DNA of 64,000 nucleotides from Parathalassolituus penaei (GTDB lineage Bacteria > Pseudomonadota > Gammaproteobacteria > Pseudomonadales > Oceanobacteraceae): assembly GCF_026626885.1 (NCBI RefSeq), contig NZ_JAPNOA010000026.1, forward strand, positions 62,001-126,000, in the 5' to 3' direction. Below are positions 25,408 through 33,956 of the stretch, piece after piece. The notes below the pieces were generated by a model. It saw only the letters and a program-made list of their open reading frames with translations. It was not told the origin of the DNA and searched no databases. Position 1 is the first letter of the stretch. Each line of letters begins with the position of its first letter. Both the position numbers and the translations under genes were made by a program.

Positions 25408-26792
25408 ATGGCCGTGCCCATCCGCTGATTGCGGTGATTGGACACCCGAATGAAGGCAAGTCGTCAGTCTTGTCGACCCTGACCGAAGATGACTCGGTGG
25501 TGGTGAACGACTATCCGGGCGAGACCACCCGGTGCCATTATTTCCCGGTCGAGATAAACGGCACAGTGGTGCTGGAGCTGGTGGACACCCCTGGGTTCCA
25601 GAACCCTCAGCGTATTCTGGAATGGATGCGTGCCTGCGGTAAAACCGACGATGCACTGCTGCAGGATTTTCTGGCGACCTTTGCTGATCAGGAAAGCTTT
25701 CACCACGATTGTGAACTCATGAAGCCGCTGGTTCAGGGCGCGGCGCTGATTTATGTGGTGGACTGCTCACGGCCGCTGTTGCCAGTGGATGAAGCAGAAA
25801 TGGAAATCCTGCGGCTGGTGAACAAGCCGCGGATGGCGGTGATCAATTTCAAGGATGACGATCGGGATTATCTGCCAGCCTGGACCAATGCCTTTCGCCG
25901 CCACTTTAACGTGATCCGCGAATTCAACGCCCACCATGCCCGTTTTGAAGAGCGTATTGCCCTGCTGGAAACCCTCAAGGCAATTCAGCAGGACTGGGAG
26001 CCGCAGATCAATCGCGCTATTGATGCGTTTCGCCAGAACTGGGATTACCGTCGCCAGCAGGCGGTGGATGCTGTGTGTGATTACCTCACTACAGCGTTGC
26101 AGCTGGTGATTGAACAACCGCTGGCCAAGGGCGCTGACCCGGAGCCGGTGAAAGGGCAGGTGCTGGAACGATATCGTTCCACGTTGGTGATTCGCGAACG
26201 CCAGTTGTTTGATGCCCTGCGTGGCCTTTATCACCATCACAGTTTCAACTTTGAATTGCCGGCACAGTCGGTGTTGCAGGAGGATCTGTTTTCCGAAGTG
26301 ACCTGGGATGTCCTGGGTTTGACTCGCAAACAGCTGCTGATGGCGGCGGCCGGTATGGGAGCTGGGATTGGTGTGGCCCTTGATGCTGCCAGTCTTGGTT
26401 TGTCCACCGGTTTGTTTGCGGCAGCGGGCGCGCTGGTCGGTGGCACCGGTGCCTGGTTTATGGGGCAGGAATTGGCCAAGGTGCGTGTACACCGTCTGCC
26501 ACTCGGTGGTTCGCGATTGGTGGTCGGGCCGAGTCGTAATCCGCAATTGCCACTGGTGTTGCTGGATCGTGCGGTGCTGTTTTATCGCGAGGTTATGAAT
26601 CATGCGCATGGTAATCGCAGTGGTGCCTTGCCAGATCTGGCCAGTCAGAGTGTGGTGCGTCAGACCGATGCCGATCATCAGAAGCAGTTGCTGAAACAGG
26701 CGCGCTTGTTGGCAGAAGGCAGCTCAATGGAACGTGATAACGCCCGTGAGCAGCTGGCGTTATTGATTGCTGACCTGCTGGTGATGGATTAA
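25404..26792 (+). CDS. DUF3482 GTPase
   Basis: The 462-residue protein has an Era/EngA-like G domain in its first 170 residues. G1 is GHPNEGKSS near residue 13, G2 lies around PGETTR, G3 is VDTPGFQ near residue 53, and G4 is replaced by NFKDDD, not the standard NKxD. The C-terminal half (DUF3482) has a helical region, a glycine-rich hydrophobic hairpin (AAAGMGAGIGVALDAASLGLS) that may enter the membrane, and a basic tail. It probably works with the DUF2868 partner encoded just upstream (ATGA overlap). The role is unknown; membrane or ion homeostasis is a guess. A hairpin shared with the convergent gene follows. Confidence 0.87.
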   Translation: MNGRAHPLIAVIGHPNEGKSSVLSTLTEDDSVVVNDYPGETTRCHYFPVEINGTVVLELVDTPGFQNPQRILEWMRACGKTDDALLQDFLATFADQESFHHDCELMKPLVQGAALIYVVDCSRPLLPVDEAEMEILRLVNKPRMAVINFKDDDRDYLPAWTNAFRRHFNVIREFNAHHARFEERIALLETLKAIQQDWEPQINRAIDAFRQNWDYRRQQAVDAVCDYLTTALQLVIEQPLAKGADPEPVKGQVLERYRSTLVIRERQLFDALRGLYHHHSFNFELPAQSVLQEDLFSEVTWDVLGLTRKQLLMAAAGMGAGIGVALDAASLGLSTGLFAAAGALVGGTGAWFMGQELAKVRVHRLPLGGSRLVVGPSRNPQLPLVLLDRAVLFYREVMNHAHGNRSGALPDLASQSVVRQTDADHQKQLLKQARLLAEGSSMERDNAREQLALLIADLLVMD

Positions 26793-26806
26793 CGGGCGTT
26801 TGGAGT

Positions 26807-26836
26807 GCAGGTGCTGGCCGGATGGTCAGCACCTGC
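26807..26836. terminator. Shared hairpin between convergent genes
   Basis: GCAGGTGCTG and CAGCACCTGC pair around ten bases that can extend the stem by G-C and G-T pairs. No T tract is seen on either strand. Confidence 0.55.
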
Positions 26837-26859
26837 GAGTGTCAGTTGTCAGCAGATGC

Positions 26860-27810
26860 TCAGACCACCAGGGTCAGCACCAGGCTTAATACCAGCGCCA
26901 GTGAGAAAAACGATGCCAGCGTTGTTAGTGCCAGCGAGCTGGCGCAAAAATCACGCTGACCATACTGGCCGCCAATGATCGGGAAAATGGCCGCCGATGG
27001 CAGAGCGGCATACACAATCAGCAACGCCATAATCATTGGATCAACCGCTGGCCACACCAGCAACACCAGTACAATCATCAGTGGATGCACCAGCAGCTTG
27101 ATGGCGCTGACAGTGCCCAGCTCGCGCAGATTGCCACGCATTTCCGTCCCCACCAGTGATCCACCAATCACCAGCAATGCCAGCGCTGGTGCGGCGCTGC
27201 CCAATACCGACAGCGGTTTGGAGATGGCTTCCGGCAAGCTCAGGCCAGAGGCCGATACCATCAGGCCAAGCGTCATGGAAATAATGATCGGATTGCGGAA
27301 CAGTCGCTGCAGAATGCCTGTTAACACCAGTCCGAGGTTGGCGCCCTTGCCATGCTGGCTGTTGCCCAACTCCGCCATGATCAGCACCGATGGCAGAGTC
27401 ACGATGTTTTCGATAATTACCGCAAACATAAAGGTGTGGCCCCATTCCGGCCCGAAAGCCTGAGTAACGACCGGAAAGCCCACAAAAATACTGTTGGGCA
27501 TCGACACGCCCAGAGCCTTGATCGCCGCTTCCGTCGTGCTGTTTCCAAACCAGCCCTTGAATACCAGTACCGCCACCAGCTGAGCCAGCAGCGCGCCAAT
27601 GGCGTATACCCCCAGAAAATCCCACACCAGCACGTCTTCCAGTTTCATACGAGCGATGGTGCCGAAGTTCAGCGCCGGAATCAGGCAGAACAACACCAGC
27701 TTTGACAGCATCGGCAGGCTGTCCTTGGGCAGAAAATCGCGTTTCGCCAGGAAATAACCGGTCCCGATAATGGCAAAGACCGGCACGATGATGGAAAGAA
27801 TATTGGGCAT
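26860..27810 (-). CDS. AEC family transporter
   Basis: The 316-residue inner-membrane protein has about ten hydrophobic segments and the auxin efflux carrier family start MPNILSIIVPVFAIIGTGYF, plus conserved MPNSIFVGFPV in the middle and ALPSAAIFPI near the end. Bacterial members carry malate, malonate or amino acids; the substrate here is not evident. ATG 27810 has AAGGA at 6 nt. The same frame stays open 69 codons further upstream, but that part is not family-like. It is convergent with the DUF3482 gene, and nothing on its own strand is near. Confidence 0.88.
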   Translation of the reverse strand: MPNILSIIVPVFAIIGTGYFLAKRDFLPKDSLPMLSKLVLFCLIPALNFGTIARMKLEDVLVWDFLGVYAIGALLAQLVAVLVFKGWFGNSTTEAAIKALGVSMPNSIFVGFPVVTQAFGPEWGHTFMFAVIIENIVTLPSVLIMAELGNSQHGKGANLGLVLTGILQRLFRNPIIISMTLGLMVSASGLSLPEAISKPLSVLGSAAPALALLVIGGSLVGTEMRGNLRELGTVSAIKLLVHPLMIVLVLLVWPAVDPMIMALLIVYAALPSAAIFPIIGGQYGQRDFCASSLALTTLASFFSLALVLSLVLTLVV

Positions 27811-29025
27811 GAGAATCCTTGTTGCCTGTCCTGTAGTGCCTGAGTGCTCGTAAGGCGCAGGTGAGTTCTGCGAAGCGAGTGGCGAGAAAAGACGATTTTT
27901 ATGGTTGTGGTGTAAGTCGCTAGGCTGATTGTGCCGTTGCAGGTGGGCTTGGCAAATAAAAAGCATCATCAGACGTATGCCGTGTGGTGATGCATGAACC
28001 AGCAGAGCTGCAGCCAATCAGCGCGAAGCCAGTCGCCATGCGGTTTTGTGGAGAAATTCCGGCTATGGGGTGATACCGATCGAACGGAGTTGTTTGCGCC
28101 GCTGGTTAATCCTTGGCTGTCTGTGCAGGGCAGAAAATGGTGAAAGCGAATCAGATTGGCCAGAGGAGTGGATCGGCTTGTCTGGCGACAGGTGGTGACG
28201 GAAGAAACTCCGAGTCTCGAATGTTGGCGGCGGAATTGTTCCAAACTTGCCAGAGTTTGGTTTTGTTGGCTCTGTCCGAGAGCTTTGAGGGTGGGGTGTT
28301 GCAGTTCGTTGGCAACTCGGTATCGGTTCCAGCAATGCGTTGTAACTGTCTGATTAATTTGAAATTGATACCAAAAATGGAATCATTGATCCGGTTTTGC
28401 CTGCCAAAAATGATATCCAAAGCACACTACTGGTCTTTTTTTGAACAGTTGTTGAGAGTGTCGAAAAGTAAGCAGTTTTTGGCGTTTATTCGGGGACTTG
28501 CCCGTATTTACAACAGGAATGGCTTCTTGTGACTATCAGGGGGTCATGGCGCTGGCGATGTTTCGAACGGCGTTCGTGAACAAGTGCAGAAGACGCTGGT
28601 AATCATAATTGGCCATTCGTGCGGCAAAACATCCTGACCGTCAGGTGTGTTGGTGCTGAATGGTTGGCTTTTGCGTGGGGAGCGCAAATAGCGGTACGGG
28701 ACCCAGGTGATCTGGGGCGTTGGTATTGAAGCAAGGGCTGAAGGCTGCAAAACACTATCGTCCAATCGTCAGTAGGATTTTTACTACTTATGGATACCTG
28801 TGAGCACCCCTATTTTAGTCGTAGAAACCAATACCAACACTGGTCGAATGTTCAGTGATTCACTTTATCTGAACAATGGCGCCAATTTCGACCGCGAGGG
28901 AGCTTTGAAAGTTCCCGTAAACGGCCGTTAACCAGTAGCTCCATCTGCTAACAGCGCTTCATCCTGTTAACACAGGCTGTTGCGTACATTCAGGATCTGG
29001 TCTTCCGTTCCGTCTTTCCCGCTTT
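27811..29025. other. 1.2-kb region without a recognised gene
   Basis: The AEC gene points away from this region and pntA points out of it. Open frames here are short. The longest plausible one (28113-28532, plus) has no motif I know. The part near 28340-28460 looks richer in AT than its neighbours. It could hold decayed genes, regulatory sequence or an undetected small RNA; I see no clear structure apart from the hairpin at 29026. Confidence 0.4.
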
Positions 29026-29058
29026 CTCCGGGGTGACACGCTCATCGTCACCCCGGAG
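29026..29058 (+). promoter_or_regulatory. Leader hairpin upstream of pntA
   Basis: CTCCGGGGTGAC and GTCACCCCGGAG, an exact 12-bp stem with a 9-base loop, end 70 bp before the pntA start. It is not followed by a T tract, so it is more likely a leader element or operator than a plain terminator. It matches no riboswitch class I can name. Confidence 0.45.
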
Positions 29059-29128
29059 AGGGTGGGATCCGGCTGGATGGTCTTTGACCGTTTCTGTGTC
29101 CATAAAATTTACCCGTGGAAAAATCAGA

Positions 29129-30694
29129 ATGCTTATTGGTGTTCCAAGAGAAATAGAAGAAGGGGAAAAACGCGTCGCCCTTACGCCCGAGGTGGCCACG
29201 CATCTGCAATCGCTTGGCTTTCGCCTGGCCATCGAACACAACGCTGGTGCTGCGGCCAGCTATGACGATGACCAGTACCGTGCCGTTGGGGTTGAGGTGT
29301 TTGAAGACCCTCGTGACCTGTGGCGTCAGTCCGACATCATCCTGAAAGTTCGTCCGCCACGTGAACACCCTGAGCTGGGTTTCTATGGCGTTGAGCTGCT
29401 GCATCCTGGTCAGACCCTGATCAGTTTTATGTATCCAGCGATGAACCAGGAACTGCTGGCGGATCTGTCTGCTCGTGGTGTTACTGCGCTGGCGATGGAC
29501 AGTGTTCCGCGTATTTCCCGCGCCCAGAAGATGGATGCGCTGAGCTCCATGGCCAACATCGCCGGTTACCGTGCGGTAGTGGAAGCCGCTCAGCACTTCG
29601 GTCGCTTCTTCACCGGTCAGATCACGGCTGCCGGTCGTATTCCTCCAGCCAAGGTACTGGTTATTGGTGCCGGTGTGGCTGGTCTGGCTGCCATTGGTGC
29701 GGCCAAGAGCATGGGCGCGATTGTACGCGCGTTCGATACCCGTCCTGAAGTAAAAGAACAGGTCGAGAGTATGGACGCCGAGTTCCTGATGCTCGATTTC
29801 GAAGGCGAAGACGGTAACGGCACCGGCGGTTACGCCAAGGTGATGAGCGCCGAGTTTATCGCTGCCGAAATGGCTCTGTTCCGCGAACAGGCCAAAGAAG
29901 TCGACATTATCATCACCACCGCGCTTATTCCGGGCAAACAGGCGCCGGAACTGATCACCGAAGATATGGTGGCCAGCATGAAGCCGGGCAGTGTGATTGT
30001 TGACCTCGCGGCCGAGACTGGCGGTAACTGCCGTCTGACCCGCGCCAACGAAGTGGTAACTGCACACGGCGTGACCCTGATCGGTTACACCAACCTGCCA
30101 AGCCGTCTGGCGGCTCAGGCAAGTCAGCTGTATGCCACCAACCTGCGTCACCTGCTGACCGACCTGTGCCCTGAAAAGAACGGCAAGCTCAACGTCAACA
30201 TGGACGACGAAGTGATTCGTGGTGCCACTGTGGTGAAAGAAGGCAACATCACCTGGCCACCACCGGCTCCACGTATCTCCGTGGCTCCAAAAGAAGATAT
30301 GGGTGAAAAGGCACGTGCTGCTCTGGAAACCCCTGCTGAAGAGAAGAAACCAAGCGCGTTTGCTTCCCTTATCCCTATGCTGCTGGCAGCGGCTGCCCTG
30401 TTTGGTCTGGGCGCTGTAGCACCGGCAGCATTTATGGGCCACCTGACAGTATTCGTGCTGTCCTGCTTTATCGGTTACATGGTGATCTGGGGTGTTTCTC
30501 ACTCCCTGCACACTCCGTTGATGAGTGTTACCAACGCGATCAGTTCGATCATCGTGATTGGTGCCCTGATCCAGATATCCAGTGACAGTCCGTTGGTGAC
30601 TGGTCTGGCAACGCTGGCGGTGTTTATCACCAGCATCAATATTGTCGGCGGTTTTGCGGTAACAGCCCGCATGCTGCGTATGTTCCGTAAGTGA
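29129..30694 (+). CDS. pntA: NAD(P) transhydrogenase, alpha subunit
   Basis: PntA binds NAD(H) and, with PntB, uses the proton gradient to pass hydride between NADH and NADP+. The 521-residue form is the fused one: the soluble NAD-binding domain I ([19 protein letters not shown] start, [20 protein letters not shown] nucleotide loop, and [17 protein letters not shown]) covers about residues 1-400. Four hydrophobic segments follow. ATG 29129 gives the standard N-terminus; the frame is open further upstream from GTG 29033. The ribosome site is weak. pntB starts 10 bp after the stop, so the pair is one operon. Confidence 0.96.
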   Translation: MLIGVPREIEEGEKRVALTPEVATHLQSLGFRLAIEHNAGAAASYDDDQYRAVGVEVFEDPRDLWRQSDIILKVRPPREHPELGFYGVELLHPGQTLISFMYPAMNQELLADLSARGVTALAMDSVPRISRAQKMDALSSMANIAGYRAVVEAAQHFGRFFTGQITAAGRIPPAKVLVIGAGVAGLAAIGAAKSMGAIVRAFDTRPEVKEQVESMDAEFLMLDFEGEDGNGTGGYAKVMSAEFIAAEMALFREQAKEVDIIITTALIPGKQAPELITEDMVASMKPGSVIVDLAAETGGNCRLTRANEVVTAHGVTLIGYTNLPSRLAAQASQLYATNLRHLLTDLCPEKNGKLNVNMDDEVIRGATVVKEGNITWPPPAPRISVAPKEDMGEKARAALETPAEEKKPSAFASLIPMLLAAAALFGLGAVAPAAFMGHLTVFVLSCFIGYMVIWGVSHSLHTPLMSVTNAISSIIVIGALIQISSDSPLVTGLATLAVFITSINIVGGFAVTARMLRMFRK

Positions 30695-30704
30695 GGATGG
30701 GATA

Positions 30705-32096
30705 ATGAACTCAGGTATTCTTACTGTTTCCTACCTCATTGCCAGCGCCCTGTTCATCATGGCTCTGGCGGGGCTGAGCCATCAGGAAAGCGCTCGTCGC
30801 GGTAACCTGTACGGCATGATTGGTATGGGTCTGGCTCTGGTGGTTACCGTGTTTGGCGTAGTAACGGCCAACCATGGTCTGCTGCTGGTGGGTCTGGCGG
30901 CTGGTGGCGTGATTGGCTGGGTGCTGGCCAAGCGCGTTGAAATGACCCAGATGCCAGAACTGGTTGCGATCCTGCACTCTCTGGTAGGTCTGGCGGCGGT
31001 GCTGGTGGGTTGGGCCAACGCCCTGAAACACCCGACTGACATGTCTGATATTGAACTGAAGATCCATGCCGGTGAAACCGCTATTGGTATTCTGATTGGC
31101 GCCATGACCGTTTCCGGTTCTGTGTGTGCTTATCTGAAGCTGAGCGGCAAGGTTGGTGGTCGTGCCCTGATGTTGCCAGGTCGTCACCTGTTTAACCTGG
31201 GTCTGCTGTTGGGCGCAATCTTCTTCACGATTGATTACATCAACACTGACAGCGTGATGGCGCTGGTGGTTGTGACCGTTCTGGCACTGATTTTCGGCAT
31301 CCACATGGTTCTGGCCATTGGTGGTGCTGACATGCCGGTGGTGGTGTCCATGCTGAACAGTTACTCCGGTTGGGCCGCTGCTGCCATGGGCTTTATGCTC
31401 GGCAACGACCTGCTGATCGTGATCGGTGCCCTGGTGGGTGCGTCTGGTGCGATTCTGAGTCACATCATGTGTAAAGCCATGAACCGCAAGTTCCTGAGTG
31501 TGATCTTTGGTGGTTTCGGTACTACCTCTACGGGTGGTGGCGATTCCGGCCCAGCGGGCAGCGCTGATGACATCAAGCCAATTGATGCCCAGGAAACTGC
31601 CGACATGCTGCTGCACGCCAAGGAAGTGATGATTCTGCCAGGTTACGGCATGGCCGTTGCCCAGGCTCAGCACACCGTTTATGAAATTACCCGTCGCCTG
31701 CGCGAGAAGGGAGTCAACGTGCGTTTTGGTATCCATCCGGTTGCTGGTCGTATGCCTGGTCATATGAACGTGCTGCTGGCGGAAGCCAAGGTTCCGTACG
31801 ACATCGTGTATGAAATGGATGAAATCAACGCCGACTTCCCGAAAGTGGATGTATCGGTGGTGATTGGCGCGAACGACATCGTGAACCCGGCTGCCCAGGA
31901 AGTTCCTGACAGCCCGATCGCTGGTATGCCAGTGCTGGAGCCATGGAAGGGTAAAACCACCATCGTGCTCAAGCGTGGTATGAGCAGCGGTTACGCCGGT
32001 GTTGATAACCCGCTGTTCTACAAGGACAACACCCGTATGTTGTTCGGTGATGCCAAGGCATCTGTGGAAGCGGTTCTGCGTTGTCTCGGCGACTGA
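30705..32096 (+). CDS. pntB: NAD(P) transhydrogenase, beta subunit
   Basis: The 463-residue PntB has an N-terminal block of about eight or nine membrane helices forming the proton path. It includes [15 protein letters not shown] with the conserved His and [15 protein letters not shown]. The C-terminal NADP(H)-binding domain III contains [34 protein letters not shown] and the loop [11 protein letters not shown]. The length is that of the E. coli protein. GAGGATGGGATA precedes the ATG. A bidirectional-looking terminator lies at 32195-32222. Confidence 0.96.
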   Translation: MNSGILTVSYLIASALFIMALAGLSHQESARRGNLYGMIGMGLALVVTVFGVVTANHGLLLVGLAAGGVIGWVLAKRVEMTQMPELVAILHSLVGLAAVLVGWANALKHPTDMSDIELKIHAGETAIGILIGAMTVSGSVCAYLKLSGKVGGRALMLPGRHLFNLGLLLGAIFFTIDYINTDSVMALVVVTVLALIFGIHMVLAIGGADMPVVVSMLNSYSGWAAAAMGFMLGNDLLIVIGALVGASGAILSHIMCKAMNRKFLSVIFGGFGTTSTGGGDSGPAGSADDIKPIDAQETADMLLHAKEVMILPGYGMAVAQAQHTVYEITRRLREKGVNVRFGIHPVAGRMPGHMNVLLAEAKVPYDIVYEMDEINADFPKVDVSVVIGANDIVNPAAQEVPDSPIAGMPVLEPWKGKTTIVLKRGMSSGYAGVDNPLFYKDNTRMLFGDAKASVEAVLRCLGD

Positions 32097-32194
32097 TCCA
32101 GTTCCTGTCTTGCTGACCGCCTGCTCCGGTGGTTAGCGCCGGCGGCGACCAATATCGCAGGTTGTCGCCGGTCTTTTTCAGGACGTGCATTATT

Positions 32195-32222
32195 AAAAAA
32201 CCAGCCCTTGGGCTGGTTTTTT
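32195..32222 (+). terminator. Intrinsic terminator of pntAB
   Basis: A run of six A, then CCAGCCC, TT, GGGCTGG and six T residues form a compact hairpin with a T tract. Confidence 0.92.
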
Positions 32223-32253
32223 GTTTTTGTGGTGGTGATTTGGCTCGGCTAAA

Positions 32254-32302
32254 GTCTGGCGTCTGGCGTCTGGCGTCTGGCGTCTGGCGTCTGGCGTCTG
32301 GC
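32254..32302 (+). repeat. Heptanucleotide tandem array H2 (GTCTGGC x7)
   Basis: Seven exact copies of GTCTGGC lie immediately before GGCTACTCGGCTTGTTA and repeat R1 copy B. The unit is the reverse complement of GCCAGAC, so it is the same kind of motif as H1 and H3 (GCCNGAC) in the opposite orientation. Confidence 0.9.
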
Positions 32303-32312
32303 GGCTACTCGG

Positions 32313-32572
32313 CTTGTTAATTGGCTTTGCTGTTTGCCCTCTTGGGGGACCTTGTCCCCCGGCCGGGCGGGCCTCCCCCTGCTTTTGCCCGACTGGGCTC
32401 GTTTTCCCGGTATTCACCGACAACGGCGTTTCGACCCCGACCCGATGGCACGTCCTTGTGCCAACGGGTCTGGCGGGGCATCCATGCCCCGGCCGGGTCG
32501 GCCGTTGCGGTGAATCCCGGCTCGCCCAGATGGGCAATTAACGGTGGCCAGCTGCGCTGGGTAAATTCGGGA
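32313..32572 (+). repeat. Dispersed repeat family R1, copy B (full length)
   Basis: It is nearly identical to copy A (5461-5732, opposite strand) over about 260 bp, from CTTGTTAATTGGC to CAGCTGCGCTGGG, with only scattered changes. It is bounded by heptamer arrays H2 on the left and, after a spacer, H3 on the right. Open frames inside are a by-product of high GC. Confidence 0.85.
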
Positions 32573-32598
32573 TTGGGTATTGTGCGAGCGAAGTTCAT

Positions 32599-32630
32599 CT
32601 CGTTCCAACGCTCCTGCGTTGGAATGCAAC
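32599..32630. repeat. REP-like palindrome
   Basis: TTCCAACGC and GCGTTGGAA pair perfectly around TCCT within CTCGTTCCAACG...GGAATGC. The form resembles the widespread gammaproteobacterial GTTCCCACGC-type palindrome, which I recall from many genomes. It lies between R1 copy B and array H3. Confidence 0.55.
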
Positions 32631-32661
32631 GGTGTCTGCTGGTGCATGTCGGATGTTGTTC

Positions 32662-32724
32662 GCCTGACGCCTGACGCCTGACGCCTGACGCCTGACGCCT
32701 GACGCCTGACGCCTGACGCCTGAC
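32662..32724 (+). repeat. Heptanucleotide tandem array H3 (GCCTGAC x9)
   Basis: Nine exact copies of GCCTGAC are followed by the degenerate ACCCGACGCCC. The left flank GGATGTTGTTCGC matches that of array H1. H2 and H3 are inverted relative to each other and bracket R1 copy B. Confidence 0.9.
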
Positions 32725-32868
32725 ACCCGACGCCCGTTCACATGCAATTTCGTTTGGTTGTCTGATCTGAAACGGAATGCCTCGTCGGTGGCGGTCTGCC
32801 GTTATGGTGGTTCTGAGTTTTCGTCTGGGCCTGTTTCGGCCTTTGGGTTTTTGTTCAGGAGCCTGGTT

Positions 32869-33705
32869 ATGTCCCTGTTTGCTGCGCGCAAGATCGACTG
32901 TCACAACCATATTTTTGATCCGCAACGTTTCCCGTATCAGCCCGACACGCCGTATCGCCCACTGGACTGCGAAAGCTCGCCTGCCAATCTGTTTCATCAG
33001 GTGCTGGATATTCACGGGGTTAGCCATGCCTTGCTGGTGGGGCCGAACTCAGGTTATGGCGAGAACGATAATCGTGCGTTGCTGGATGCCATTGCCGGTT
33101 CCAATGGGCGGTTTCGGGGAATGGCGGTGGTCAGTCAGGATGTTTCTGTCGAGACGTTGGCGGCGCTGAAAGCTCAGGGTGTGGTGGGGGTTACGTTCAA
33201 CGTTGCTTATTACGGTCTGGAGCATTTTGCGGCCAGTGATGCCTTGCTTGGCAAACTGGCGGATCTGGAAATGCTGGCACAGGTGCAGACCCAGGATGAT
33301 CAGATGCTGGGGTTGGCGCCGATGTTAAAGCGCCACCCTGTGCGGGTGGTGGTGGATCACTGCGGGCGTCCAAATCTCGGGGACGGTGTTGATGGTAAGG
33401 GTTTTCAGGCGGTGCTGGATCTGGCGGAAAACGGCCGTACATGGATCAAGGTGTCTGGATTTGCCAAATTTTCGCGGCAGTCGGCGCCATGGCTGGATGT
33501 TGATCCCTACGTGGCAGCGATTTGTGAGGCATATGGTGCTGAGCGCTGTTTGTGGGGATCTGACTGGCCGTTTCTGAAAGCGCTGGAACGTATGGATTAC
33601 GGCGTGATGGTGCAATTGGTGAAACGCCACTTCCCGGATGCTGAGGAGCGTGAGGCCTATTTGTGGAGAAACGCCGCCAGTTTGTTCGGGTTTGATGAGA
33701 TGTGA
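32869..33705 (+). CDS. Amidohydrolase-family (PDC hydrolase-like) TIM-barrel protein
   Basis: The 278-residue protein has the amidohydrolase_2 layout: KIDCHNHIFDP (HxH on strand 1), a VVVDHCGRPN His on strand 5 or 6, and CLWGSDWPF with the catalytic Asp on strand 8. The group includes 2-pyrone-4,6-dicarboxylate hydrolase and related lactonases of aromatic catabolism. ATG 32869 has AGGAG at about 7 nt; the frame upstream to 32758 is unlikely to be coding because it begins inside the repeat border. Gene context is neutral, as it stands between repeats and a diguanylate cyclase gene. The precise substrate is unknown. Confidence 0.8.
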   Translation: MSLFAARKIDCHNHIFDPQRFPYQPDTPYRPLDCESSPANLFHQVLDIHGVSHALLVGPNSGYGENDNRALLDAIAGSNGRFRGMAVVSQDVSVETLAALKAQGVVGVTFNVAYYGLEHFAASDALLGKLADLEMLAQVQTQDDQMLGLAPMLKRHPVRVVVDHCGRPNLGDGVDGKGFQAVLDLAENGRTWIKVSGFAKFSRQSAPWLDVDPYVAAICEAYGAERCLWGSDWPFLKALERMDYGVMVQLVKRHFPDAEEREAYLWRNAASLFGFDEM

Positions 33706-33956
33706 CGGATGACTGATCAGTAATGTCGAGCCAGATTGCATGTTTTCTTGCCCGACAAGCTTGAAAACTGTCGACTTTATGCTTCCGGTCAAATTGTAGG
33801 GCATTCCTTTCGGTCGATTGCGCAACAATTACCATGATAGAGTTCCGTCCTGCCTTGAAACAGGTGGTGTTTTTCGGAAACCGTTGTCATGGATGTTGCC
33901 TTGAGTCGTCATTTTCTGGAGTGCTGGCCTGCCAGTGGCATTGCCGGTGGTTCCCT

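Noticed and set aside
28113-28532. Possible 139-residue plus-strand gene in the pntA upstream gap
   Set aside because: It uses a GTG start without a ribosome site, and its composition and lack of motifs give no support.
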